Virus record (IMG/VR): IMGVR_UViG_3300020020_000105
Span: 1-37,136 of that record
Direction: 5' to 3' (one strand)
Source: a virus
Length of the DNA: 37,136 bases
Part shown: positions 15,452-23,610 of the stretch, in pieces
Numbering within the stretch: position 1 is the first letter of the stretch
Layout of the letters: every line of letters starts with the position of its first letter
Position numbers and translations under genes: made by a program
The notes under the pieces: generated by a model
Databases searched by the model: none
Seen by the model: the letters and a program-made list of their open reading frames with translations, nothing else
Told to the model about the DNA's origin: nothing

Positions 15452-17860
15452 ATGGCTACAGTAATTGACATTGGCAATCCTATTGTAATTGATCCACATC
15501 TCATTCCTCCACGCAGAGGCAGAGATCGTGGTGGTGGTGGTCCCCCTCCATTACTTGGTGCTGGTACTCCTGCTGGTGATTTGCTTGGTGATGAGTTGAA
15601 TGGTTTAGCCGTAAGCTTCACTGGAAACTCAGCACTTGTCAGGGACACAACACCAGCATTCCAGTGGGAAGATGTATTTGCTTATGCCAATGAAGCTGCA
15701 TTAACAGTTGAATGGCCAACGATTGTTGAAGGCAATAGCGATCCGAATAGTGTGTTGGTCCCCGGTGATGGTACAGTGGTACTTTACCACCCCGGTGTTT
15801 CCACTACTTACATCGCTAAATCAATAACGACAATTCCAATGGGTGTCTATCAAGTATACATAGACATCGTTGCCAAGATTGGAACAGTAGCCGCTGACAC
15901 AGTAATAAACTTTGGCACTGCGGCTAACAATGGAACATATGCATCCTATAACGTAGGCGCGTTACCGGCTAATCCCGGTGTCTACCAACTGATTGGAACG
16001 GCAATCTTGATGCCAAATGCATGGGTAACATTGCGTATCCTTGCTACTTCAAAGGGTATGACATTCGGTGGCATTAAGTTAGTGCGTGTCTCTAATGCTG
16101 CTCTCACTACACCTAACAGTCTTCTGACTTATGCCACAACCAGCCCAAAGATGATGTATGGTGTTAGTGGATTGTTAACCCACGCACCACACAATTACCA
16201 AGATCAGTCAGAAGATTTAAGCACTGCTGTTTATCGACATCCTGACATGGCTACCTACACAGCAAATGCTGACATTGCACCTAACGGTACGATGACTGCT
16301 GATCTGTTCGTAGGTGGTCCTACTGGTTCGCCACGTCTTGACCAATACGATGCCCGTTATGGATTAGATGAATGGATGGTTGTCACATGGTCTTGTTATG
16401 TTAAACAACCAGCAGTCAATCCAGCACCAACAGTTAAGCCGACAAATATGGGCAATGGCGCAACTTTCACTTTTGCGACAGGCACCATAGTACCAGAAGC
16501 CGCTGCGATTGATTCTACGGCTGTGAATGTTGGCAATGGTTGGTGGCGTATAAGCATAACTGTTCTTAAGGCAAATGGGTTTGGTTATTTTGACACACGG
16601 ATACCAGTGGATACATCACTGCTCATTTGGGGTTGCCAGTACAATCGTGGTTTCCTAACTGAGTACGTCTCGACCACCACTACTACACGTGCCTTCCTCC
16701 CAATTGATTACGACCCAATCTCACATGCAATACAGGGTTTGTTGACTGAAGATCAACGAGTTAATTTGGTGCTGCGTTCACAAGAGTTTGCCAATGTATT
16801 ATGGATCAAAGCCGGTTCGTCCATCGAAGCTAATACAACAATGTCACCTGAAGGTGCTTTGAATGCTGATAAGATAGTTGAGTCAGCAACAATGGCACTG
16901 CATCAAATGACTCAGGCCATTACCAAAGCTGCGGCTGCTACAGTATACACTATGAGCATCTACGCCAAAGCAGCAGGACGCACTGGTTTGCGTTTCATGG
17001 TGCAGGAATCTGGTGGCCTTAATGGTGCTTATGCTGAGTTCAATGTATCAACTGGTACAGTACTCACAGCAGCATCGACATATGGCACAGGTTGGGTAGC
17101 TAACACACAGAGTATTCAATCAGTAGGCAATGGTTGGTATCGTTGCACATTGTGTTTTACATCAGGTGTTGAAACATCAGTTGTTCCTCTTATTAGGATA
17201 TTGGAAACTGGTGCAGGCACACAAGGTTATACAGGTAATGGTATTGATGGCCTTTACCTTTGGGGCTTGCAGCTTGAGACATTGGCAAGCCCATCAAGTT
17301 ATATAGCGACCACTGGTTCACAGGTAACACGTGCTGGTGATATAGCAACTAGTCTTTCTGGTGCACTGTTCCCACAAACAGATGGTGCTTTCACAGTTGT
17401 CTGGGAAGGACATGGCTACCCATTTGACAGCAACTTGGGAACTGGAGGATCAGGAGCAGGCGCTATAATTCTAGAAGGCAAGGTAGGGCAAGCTGCTGGT
17501 ACACATTATTTCGCTATTGGCCAAGGACAAACTAGTACACGTGTAGCCCAAGTAGAGATGGGTCTAAGGCATGAAAATGTTCCAACTTCACCTGCAACGG
17601 CATTTGCTAATAACACTTTCCCTTGGAGTGTGCCTAAGCATATTGGCGCAACAGTAAATCAATCTGAAGTCGTTACTTCAACTGGCGTGACCAACACTTC
17701 AGTAGCGATTGTCCCGTCGAATACTATCCCATCAGGACCGGGTACTTTCGCTTCCTTGCGTGTATATACAACTTCTTCTGGCCCCGTGTGGCACAGGAAC
17801 TTTATAGTCCTGCCACGCAAAATAACTCAGGCTGAACTAGAAGCAAAGGTGTTCTTATGA
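15452..17860 (+). CDS. Tail spike-like protein with repeated binding domains and a C-terminal lectin fold
   Basis: An 802-residue protein from the ATG at 15452, with GGAGG 12 bases upstream; the longer open frame before it reads through the S74 domain and is ignored. The N-terminus is basic, Gly/Pro-rich and flexible. Two related domains follow, at about 245-415 and 438-632. Each starts with a Q/S-rich strand, contains APNGTMTAD or SPEGALNADK, then VGNGWWRISI or VGNGWYRCTL, and closes on LLIWGCQ or LYLWGLQLE followed by a Thr-rich TRA. The C-terminal 160 residues (GAFTVVWEGHGYPF to ITQAELEAKV) look like a concanavalin A/LamG-type lectin. A receptor-binding role is inferred. No polysaccharide-degrading active site was recognised. 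Confidence 0.75.
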   Translation: MATVIDIGNPIVIDPHLIPPRRGRDRGGGGPPPLLGAGTPAGDLLGDELNGLAVSFTGNSALVRDTTPAFQWEDVFAYANEAALTVEWPTIVEGNSDPNSVLVPGDGTVVLYHPGVSTTYIAKSITTIPMGVYQVYIDIVAKIGTVAADTVINFGTAANNGTYASYNVGALPANPGVYQLIGTAILMPNAWVTLRILATSKGMTFGGIKLVRVSNAALTTPNSLLTYATTSPKMMYGVSGLLTHAPHNYQDQSEDLSTAVYRHPDMATYTANADIAPNGTMTADLFVGGPTGSPRLDQYDARYGLDEWMVVTWSCYVKQPAVNPAPTVKPTNMGNGATFTFATGTIVPEAAAIDSTAVNVGNGWWRISITVLKANGFGYFDTRIPVDTSLLIWGCQYNRGFLTEYVSTTTTTRAFLPIDYDPISHAIQGLLTEDQRVNLVLRSQEFANVLWIKAGSSIEANTTMSPEGALNADKIVESATMALHQMTQAITKAAAATVYTMSIYAKAAGRTGLRFMVQESGGLNGAYAEFNVSTGTVLTAASTYGTGWVANTQSIQSVGNGWYRCTLCFTSGVETSVVPLIRILETGAGTQGYTGNGIDGLYLWGLQLETLASPSSYIATTGSQVTRAGDIATSLSGALFPQTDGAFTVVWEGHGYPFDSNLGTGGSGAGAIILEGKVGQAAGTHYFAIGQGQTSTRVAQVEMGLRHENVPTSPATAFANNTFPWSVPKHIGATVNQSEVVTSTGVTNTSVAIVPSNTIPSGPGTFASLRVYTTSSGPVWHRNFIVLPRKITQAELEAKVFL

Positions 17861-18273
17861 TCGACTATCTCATTCGTGCTGAGGATCGTGCAGTCTGGTT
17901 GACATATGCACAAGATCAAGGCTGGATAGATCAAGATAGTGTTATCGCACCTCATGTGTTCATCGATGAGATTGGTGCTGTTGCTATAACTCCCGGTGAG
18001 TATGATGATGAAGGCATAGAGATCACAGCGCCTGTGATGGATGATTGGCATCACGTCAATCTGCGCCTGCTGTCAAGTGATGAAACATTTGGTGGTCAAT
18101 TACGTAGTGCTAAAGCTGCTAACGTACGTGGTATTACTGCATTAGAAGTAGGCGTAGAACCAACACGTATTCAAGTGTTGTCACCTGCTGACATTACTAC
18201 TCCTATTCGTATGTGGGCTGATGGCATGTACTTCGCAGAATTACCAGAAGCAAAGAAAACCAAACGCAAATGA
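17857..18273 (+). CDS. Unknown small protein after the spike gene
   Basis: A 138-residue protein of unknown function, linked to the spike gene by ATGA and to the next gene by ATGA. The N-terminal half is acidic (MIDYLIRAEDRAVW, DEIGAVAITPGEYDDEGIEI). The rest is a compact alpha/beta sequence ending in a basic tail KTKRK. It has no membrane span. Genes directly after fibres often encode assembly chaperones or accessory fibre proteins. That is a positional guess only. Confidence 0.65.
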   Translation: MIDYLIRAEDRAVWLTYAQDQGWIDQDSVIAPHVFIDEIGAVAITPGEYDDEGIEITAPVMDDWHHVNLRLLSSDETFGGQLRSAKAANVRGITALEVGVEPTRIQVLSPADITTPIRMWADGMYFAELPEAKKTKRK

Positions 18274-18506
18274 TCGCTATCTTAACCATCGCTGCTGTCG
18301 AGTTGATTACACTCCACATGATCGATGGTCGTATTGTACAGATCAATCCTAAACAAGTGACGCAACTGATCTCCGCACTGCCAACAACTGATAATCGTAA
18401 CGCTCTGCCTGATGCAGTTCAATGCTTGATAAGGCTTACCGATGGATCATTCCTGTCAGTGGCTGAATCTTGCATTGAAGTGAACAATATGATGGTGAAG
18501 CCATGA
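18270..18506 (+). CDS. Small FlbD-like protein
   Basis: A 78-residue protein whose pattern recalls the FlbD family of small flagellar-associated proteins: LITLHMIDGRIVQINP, then LISALP, then a hydrophobic strand CLIRLTDGSFLSV and VAESCIEV. The resemblance is judged by eye over a short protein and is weak evidence. The first residues are hydrophobic (IAILTIAAVELI) but too short and interrupted for a clear membrane helix. Its start overlaps the upstream stop, and its own stop overlaps the start of a 29-residue membrane ORF, placing it at the head of the lysis segment. Confidence 0.55.
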   Translation: MIAILTIAAVELITLHMIDGRIVQINPKQVTQLISALPTTDNRNALPDAVQCLIRLTDGSFLSVAESCIEVNNMMVKP

Positions 18507-18592
18507 GATACCGGCAAGCTGACTTCTGGGCGGCAGTGGCGTTCGCGACGGCAGTGGCTATTCTTGTCATTATTATGTGGGAATTGGCATGA
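18503..18592 (+). CDS. 29-residue single-span membrane peptide, candidate holin-type or regulator peptide
   Basis: An ORF of 29 codons read directly from the sequence. The start ATG is inside the preceding stop (ATGA) and its TGA overlaps the endolysin ATG in the same way. The peptide has a short charged head (MRYRQADFW) and one uninterrupted hydrophobic helix (AAVAFATAVAILVIIMW) ending WELA. Position directly before an endolysin that lacks a signal sequence, plus the double ATGA coupling, argues that it is translated. It could be a very small holin/pinholin-like peptide, an antiholin, or a lysis-timing peptide. The two-span protein after the endolysin is a competing holin candidate. Confidence 0.5.
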   Translation: MRYRQADFWAAVAFATAVAILVIIMWELA

Positions 18593-19173
18593 GTTTCGAC
18601 CGCGACATTTACTTTAATAACGTACGTACATCCCTGTTCGAGGGTGCATTGTCACAATCACAGGTCGATGGACAAGCTGTTATCTTAGCATTGTGGGAGT
18701 ATCAAGCTGGCGGTACACCAATGACTGACCAAAGATGGTTAGCTTACATGCTAGCTACAGTGTTTCACGAAACTGCTACCAAGATGTGGCCTAATGAGGA
18801 ATACGGTAGTGCCGATTACCTACAGGGAAAGGATTATTACCCATACTATGGTAGAGGGTTCGTCCACCTTACATGGGAAGATAACTACAGATATGCCTCT
18901 ACTTCCCTCAGCCTTGTGGATGATCGCGACCTTGTTGCCCACCCAGAAATGGCGAGAGATAGCCTCATCGCCGGACGTATCATGTTTAGGGGAATGGCAG
19001 AAGGTTGGTTTACCGGACGCAAGTTAGGCCACTACTTCGATGAAGATACGGATGATCCAGTTAACGCAAGACAAATCATCAATGGTAACGATGATGACGA
19101 CTTGATTGCTGGATATCACGACAAGTTCCTAGAAGCATTGTCTGCTTCTTATATGGAAGGACCAGTGCCATGA
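18589..19173 (+). CDS. Endolysin, glycoside hydrolase family 19-like
   Basis: A 194-residue lysozyme that would cut the glycan strands of peptidoglycan at the end of infection. The GH19 signature is visible: FHETATKMWPNEE (59-71), with E61 as likely catalytic acid and E70 or E71 as second acid, and YYGRGFVHLTWEDNY (86-100), the family's substrate-groove motif. The start at 18589 is chosen over an in-frame ATG at 18577 because it overlaps the upstream stop (ATGA) and matches the spacing of other genes here. There is no signal peptide, so export should depend on a holin. The downstream holin candidate overlaps its stop. Confidence 0.9.
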   Translation: MSFDRDIYFNNVRTSLFEGALSQSQVDGQAVILALWEYQAGGTPMTDQRWLAYMLATVFHETATKMWPNEEYGSADYLQGKDYYPYYGRGFVHLTWEDNYRYASTSLSLVDDRDLVAHPEMARDSLIAGRIMFRGMAEGWFTGRKLGHYFDEDTDDPVNARQIINGNDDDDLIAGYHDKFLEALSASYMEGPVP

Positions 19174-19364
19174 TTAACATGCTCATTTATCTACTCATAG
19201 TAGGAGTAGTTATAGGTATCGTATGGTGGATACTAGATTGGCTACCTGTACCTGAGCCAATGAATAAGATCATCAAGGTCGTAGCTGTTGTAGTGTTTCT
19301 TCTTGTTATCGTTTACATGCTGCTTGGCTTAGTTGGCGAAGCACCAACCTTGAAGTTGAACTGA
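19170..19364 (+). CDS. Two-span membrane protein, candidate holin
   Basis: A 64-residue protein with two hydrophobic helices: MINMLIYLLIVGVVIGIVWW (1-20) and IKVVAVVVFLLVIVYMLLGL (35-54). They are separated by a short loop LDWLPVPEPMNK. Size, topology and position immediately after the endolysin (ATGA overlap) fit a class II holin that forms lesions in the inner membrane. The pattern YLLI...IVWW...P.P...II.VIAV is also that of a widespread family of small bacterial and phage membrane proteins (Thivi_2564-type) of unproven function, so the holin role is inference. No spanin pair was recognised nearby. Confidence 0.65.
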   Translation: MINMLIYLLIVGVVIGIVWWILDWLPVPEPMNKIIKVVAVVVFLLVIVYMLLGLVGEAPTLKLN

Positions 19365-19365
19365 C

Positions 19366-19950
19366 ATGCCACAAGATCAAGAGTTTGCTGATATCATCAG
19401 AGCAGCCATGCAACAGGTGCGTCCAGTTAAGCCACCTCACATGACTCCTTATGTTGATCTACAGAACCAAGACGCTGAAATGAATGAGCAACTAGGTATT
19501 CCTCGTCGTCCATCATTAGAAGGTGGTACACCTATGGGTGAACCTTCTGATGATGAATTGACTGAACTGCTTCAAGATTTAATGAATGGCCATGAAGAAG
19601 GACTACCGCCGGGAGGCTTTTCTAATCCACAACAAGAACGGCGACACGAAGACCTTGAGAAATGGGCAAACGAACCACGACAGTCATTCGATTCACCCAA
19701 AGATAGACCTTATGATCCTCGTCCCGGTATGTCACCGCAACGTGGTTATCCATACCTACCGGGACGTTCTCGTATGAACCTTGATCCTGAAACGATGCCT
19801 GATAGCGAAGAACAAGATATGGCTAGAGCATTACAGGAACTTGAGGCATGGGATGAGAAACAACAAATGGAACAAGAAGAACCACGTGATCCTGAGTTGT
19901 GGCTTCAGTTATTACTAGAAGCTAAGAAACATCGGGAGCAGGAGATATGA
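19366..19950 (+). CDS. Unknown acidic hydrophilic protein
   Basis: A 194-residue protein of unknown function, rich in Glu, Asp, Gln, Pro and Arg, with no hydrophobic core evident. The C-terminal 60 residues are probably helical (EQDMARALQELEAWDEKQQMEQEE, followed by LWLQLLLEAKKHRE). It starts one base after the holin candidate's stop and its stop overlaps the GNAT gene start. Its hydrophilic helical character is similar to the two small genes after the large ejection protein, so it could be a minor internal virion or assembly protein. Confidence 0.65.
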   Translation: MPQDQEFADIIRAAMQQVRPVKPPHMTPYVDLQNQDAEMNEQLGIPRRPSLEGGTPMGEPSDDELTELLQDLMNGHEEGLPPGGFSNPQQERRHEDLEKWANEPRQSFDSPKDRPYDPRPGMSPQRGYPYLPGRSRMNLDPETMPDSEEQDMARALQELEAWDEKQQMEQEEPRDPELWLQLLLEAKKHREQEI

Positions 19951-20462
19951 ACTGGCAACTAACCCTCCCACTGGAAACCTTAACACGTGTTAAGCCAACG
20001 CCATACACCGTGTTTGAACTCCACAACATGGACCAAGCACGTGAAATCCTACGCATGGCTAAGGAGTTTGCTGACGATTATCCCATTCCTGAGATAGTCG
20101 ATGATACTGTCTTGATCGCATCATGCATGAGCCTGATTAAGGACGGAGAACGTAAGCATCTTAATGCATTCATTGCTTACCTAGAGGATAAAGCTATTGG
20201 CTTCCTCGTCGCTGACTGTATGCCAGTATGGTATAATCGTAGGATTATAGCAGAACAGCGGCTGTGGTTTGTAAGCAAACAGTTTCGCGGTTCACGTGCT
20301 GCGCCATTGCTCATCAAAGCTTACGAGGCGTGGGCTATCCGTAACGGTGCAACTCATCTCTATACCGGCACAGGCAACGAACGCTACGCCGAGCAGACTA
20401 GCAGGCTATTAGAACAGCTTGGGTTCAAGCGTGTAGGTTCAATGCATCTGAAGGAGATATGA
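19947..20462 (+). CDS. GNAT-type acetyltransferase-like protein
   Basis: A 171-residue protein with a GNAT pattern. A central strand AFIAYLEDKAIGFLVADC (about 71-88) and strand RLWFVSKQ precede the acetyl-CoA pyrophosphate-loop region FRGSRAAPLLIKAYEAWA (about 112-129). ATHLYTGTGN and RLLEQLGFKRVG follow, the usual C-terminal strands. AGGAG lies close before the ATG. A GNAT-like gene at the head of the internal-protein cassette occurs in several podovirus lineages at the place of T7 gene 13. Whether it acetylates anything or serves as a structural part is unknown. The coding region carries the palindrome TAACACGTGTTA (19981-19992). Confidence 0.7.
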   Translation: MNWQLTLPLETLTRVKPTPYTVFELHNMDQAREILRMAKEFADDYPIPEIVDDTVLIASCMSLIKDGERKHLNAFIAYLEDKAIGFLVADCMPVWYNRRIIAEQRLWFVSKQFRGSRAAPLLIKAYEAWAIRNGATHLYTGTGNERYAEQTSRLLEQLGFKRVGSMHLKEI

Positions 20463-20463
20463 C

Positions 20464-21606
20464 ATGCTACCGGCACACATAGCCGCTTGGGCATTGCAAA
20501 AGCGGAAGATTAATGATGATAACGAAGGAAGGGAGAGCGTTGATATGCTACGCCGCGGTAACGCTATATACCAATCCGGTGGTGGAGGCTGGCTAGCACC
20601 ATCTACTGGTGGTGGTACTAACCCAATAGATGCTAAGGGTGGTGGCACTCCTGCAATGCCTAAGCCAATGGAAGAAGCAACAGCTACTGCTTGGCTTGAG
20701 GGTGAACGCAATCGCATTGCGAAAGAGAACACTGCTGCTGCTGATGCAAAGGCTGCGGAAGAAAAGCGTCTGCTTGGTGAGAATGCAGCTAACAAACAAG
20801 GCTCAGCATTCAATACAGCTAAGCAATACGGTACTACACAAGCCAATGCTCGTGGCTTTAACAGTGACTTGCTTAACAAGTATGGCGTGTTGGATATGTT
20901 CTACGGTGATCTGGAGAACCAGAAAGCTGGAATGGACCCATATGATATCACGCCTGACTTCAATACATCGACTTCATTCCTTGATGCAGTTGGCACTGGT
21001 CAGAATACATACAGGGGTGATACAACTAAGGCCATCAATGCATTAACTGGCTCTGGCTTTGAAGGTCAGATGATCGGTGACACAATGGATGACCAAATCC
21101 TTAACACCATCCTTGGTGGACAGAAGACTGGTGCTGTACAGCAGATCGAAGCTGCCCATAATCGTGGACAACTTAACGATCAAGGCTATGCTAAGGCGCT
21201 TGCTGATCTAGATACAGCTTACACCGCAGGCATGGGTCAGGCACAGACCATCGGTGGTGGAGTACTTGGTAACTACCGCACTAATCTAACCAACCTTAAG
21301 AACAATGCACTACAACAGGCTGGTGGATTGACGCTTGCTGATATCTACGACACCAATGCTTATAACACATCCATTCAGGATGCTGTCGCGAAGGCAGGAT
21401 CAAGCTTGCAAGGTGATGTTACCAGTGCAATCGGTAGCCAACAGTTCTTTGATCCTACTAAGCTGATTGCAACTGCTGGTGCTGGACAGGGATACTACAA
21501 TCCTAGCAATCCTGCACAGACGCAGCAGCCAACTGGTATGAACCCACTATCAACAGCATTGAGTGAAGAACAGAGACGAGCAGTACCTAATTCAACGGTG
21601 TTCTAA
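20464..21606 (+). CDS. Putative internal virion protein
   Basis: A 380-residue protein of unknown family. An N-terminal Gly-rich linker (YQSGGGGWLAPSTGGG) is followed by a strongly helical Ala/Glu/Lys segment (about 75-125) and a central region with repeated LNDQGYAKALADLDTAYTAG-style helices. The C-terminus is Gln/Pro-rich. The composition and the place between the GNAT gene and the membrane-active protein fit a protein packed inside the head and ejected with DNA. A clear GGAG site lies about 8 bases before the ATG. It starts one base after the GNAT stop. Confidence 0.6.
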   Translation: MLPAHIAAWALQKRKINDDNEGRESVDMLRRGNAIYQSGGGGWLAPSTGGGTNPIDAKGGGTPAMPKPMEEATATAWLEGERNRIAKENTAAADAKAAEEKRLLGENAANKQGSAFNTAKQYGTTQANARGFNSDLLNKYGVLDMFYGDLENQKAGMDPYDITPDFNTSTSFLDAVGTGQNTYRGDTTKAINALTGSGFEGQMIGDTMDDQILNTILGGQKTGAVQQIEAAHNRGQLNDQGYAKALADLDTAYTAGMGQAQTIGGGVLGNYRTNLTNLKNNALQQAGGLTLADIYDTNAYNTSIQDAVAKAGSSLQGDVTSAIGSQQFFDPTKLIATAGAGQGYYNPSNPAQTQQPTGMNPLSTALSEEQRRAVPNSTVF

Positions 21607-21607
21607 C

Positions 21608-22675
21608 ATGGTACTACCATTGGCACTACCAGCAATCATATCCGGTATAGGTTCCATCGCAGGAGCAGGAGCCGGTATATTCGGCGCTATCTCAGGTGCT
21701 AATGCGCAGGATGAAGCCAATCAGATGAATTGGGCTATCAACCTGTACAACCAGCGCAAGCGGGATAAAGAGCGCGAAGACTCGATGCGCTACGCGGAGC
21801 AACTGCGTGGTGAGAATAAGCTAGGTGCAACTGATGCCCAAGGTACGAGTACCAAGTACGTAGAAGGCAAAGGTTGGGTAACTACTTTAGGTGATCGACC
21901 ACAAGCATTGGAAGATTACTTCTATTCACAAGAGTTACCAGAACGTCAGTCACAGTTCAGACGTAAGGCAGAGCGTAGCCGTACCAATGAGGACATGGCT
22001 GGGCAACTACTGCAAGAGTTCCAACGTATAGCTAAGGAAAATCCACAAGACATCGAGAAGATGCTGATGGCTGCTGCATCCAGTGGTATCAGTGAACAAA
22101 CAGAAGCTACGTTACGTCCTGCACTCATGCAAGCGTTGCGTAGTGGTAGTGGTACAGCAGTTGAAGACGTAACCAGATCAGTTGGTAACGCTGGTATGGA
22201 TGCTCGTCGCAAGGCTGGCATGGATGCAAAGCTACAATCGTTGGATTACGTAGATAGCAAGTACAATCAGCAACGTGGACAAGCGTCTGAATTGTACAGG
22301 ATGTTTGCACAGATGGCTGGTCAAGATATTGGTGCATCTGTCGAACCGGGACAAGCACTTGGTCCTGCTAATGCAATGATGCAGAACTTCGCAGGTGCAG
22401 CTAACCAAAGTGGTGCTAACTCACTCAATGCCGTTGCACAAAAGGGTGGTACTATCCAGCCATATGAAGCTAACACTTCAGAAGCTAACATGTGGGGTGC
22501 TATTGGTAACATAGGTAGCGGTCTTGGTGACAGGCTTGGTTCCATCATGGACCGTAGCAGCAGCAACCAGATGCTTAGGGATTACATAACGCAAGGTGGT
22601 CAGCTTAACCTTAATCAAGGTGGGTTAATGGACTTGATGACTGAACGTGTGAGAGCCGGTGGAGGGGTTTACTAA
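21608..22675 (+). CDS. Putative internal virion protein with hydrophobic N-terminus (T7 gp14-like position)
   Basis: A 355-residue protein from the ATG at 21608, one base after the upstream stop; the frame is open further upstream, but that part overlaps the previous gene. The N-terminus, LPLALPAIISGIGSIAGAGAG, is a Gly-rich hydrophobic segment like those of ejection proteins that insert into the outer membrane. A helical, Gln/Arg/Glu-rich body follows (NQMNWAINLYNQRKRDKERED), ending in a Gly/Gln-rich tail. In T7 the corresponding gp14 forms the outer-membrane part of the DNA-ejection channel. Here the role is inferred from order and N-terminal character. The stop overlaps the transglycosylase start (TAATG). 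Confidence 0.65.
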   Translation: MVLPLALPAIISGIGSIAGAGAGIFGAISGANAQDEANQMNWAINLYNQRKRDKEREDSMRYAEQLRGENKLGATDAQGTSTKYVEGKGWVTTLGDRPQALEDYFYSQELPERQSQFRRKAERSRTNEDMAGQLLQEFQRIAKENPQDIEKMLMAAASSGISEQTEATLRPALMQALRSGSGTAVEDVTRSVGNAGMDARRKAGMDAKLQSLDYVDSKYNQQRGQASELYRMFAQMAGQDIGASVEPGQALGPANAMMQNFAGAANQSGANSLNAVAQKGGTIQPYEANTSEANMWGAIGNIGSGLGDRLGSIMDRSSSNQMLRDYITQGGQLNLNQGGLMDLMTERVRAGGGVY

Positions 22676-23610
22676 TGCCCGATGATCCGTTCCAGTGGGC
22701 GCGTGATTACTACAACATACAATCACAGCGAGCCGCACAAGAACAAGGTGATGCACAACGTTCGTTGATGGGTGTGTTCACCGCAGAGGCGCAACGACAG
22801 TTACCTTATAGCAACTTGCCTGTTGATATGGCATTGAAGGAGCAGGATTACGGACACCAGCTAGGCATAACTAGTGTTAAGGATCAGTACAGGCGTAGCC
22901 TATTGGATGAACGCGATCAGAAGAAGATAGCATCCATGCCTGCTGGTAAGCTATTCAAACTTACCACTGACTCAGCTAAGATGTTTGATGTTGATCCTGC
23001 TGCTGCACTGGCATTGTTCAGTGTGGAGAGTGAGTTCAATCCAATGGCTGTTAGTCCAACTGGTGCAACTGGTCTAGGCCAGCTAACGCAAGGTACGGCT
23101 TCACGTATGGGCGTATCCGATAGGCGTGATCCTGTACAGAATGCAACTGGTTCTATGCGATACTATCGTTACGTTGCGGATTATCTGAAACAACATGGCA
23201 TTGAGCCATCACCTGCTAACGTATACATTGGTTATCAGCAAGGTGAAGGTGGTGCTGTCGCATTGTTGCGTAATCCAAATGCTAGGGCTGGTGATGTTGT
23301 CGATGCTAACAACCTACGAGTTAACAACATCGATCCTAACATGTCAGCAGGACAAGCAGCAGCTAGGATATCAGCTAAGTTCCGTCAACGGTATACTGGC
23401 TACCAAGCACAGCTAGCTAAGGCTGCTAAAGAACGTATGACACTGCCTCAGATATCAACCACAGTTGAGCAAGCTTATCCTGATGCTGAAAGCCCACTTG
23501 ATGCACAAGTGGAGGCAGAGGATGCAGCAGAAGAGCGACGCATTATAGATTACGATCCAGATGAAGTTAATCAGTACAACCAAGATGCTCTAAATGGATT
23601 GACATACTAA
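22675..23610 (+). CDS. Virion-associated lytic transglycosylase
   Basis: A 311-residue protein with an SLT-type transglycosylase domain at about 103-200. Motif ALFSVESEFNP carries the likely catalytic E118. SPTGATGLGQLTQGTA (127-142) matches the GLMQ motif, and ANVYIGYQQGEGG (181-193) matches the C-terminal aromatic motif. It would open a gap in peptidoglycan for DNA entry. In T7 this activity is fused to the N-terminus of gp16. Here it is a separate gene, joined by TAATG to the large ejection protein that follows. The flanking helical regions (1-100, 200-311) are probably for packaging in the head. Confidence 0.85.
   Translation: MPDDPFQWARDYYNIQSQRAAQEQGDAQRSLMGVFTAEAQRQLPYSNLPVDMALKEQDYGHQLGITSVKDQYRRSLLDERDQKKIASMPAGKLFKLTTDSAKMFDVDPAAALALFSVESEFNPMAVSPTGATGLGQLTQGTASRMGVSDRRDPVQNATGSMRYYRYVADYLKQHGIEPSPANVYIGYQQGEGGAVALLRNPNARAGDVVDANNLRVNNIDPNMSAGQAAARISAKFRQRYTGYQAQLAKAAKERMTLPQISTTVEQAYPDAESPLDAQVEAEDAAEERRIIDYDPDEVNQYNQDALNGLTY

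Noticed and set aside
15452-17860. Depolymerase activity of the spike
   Set aside because: No beta-helix repeat pattern or catalytic motif of known polysaccharide lyases or hydrolases could be recognised; only binding-type domains.
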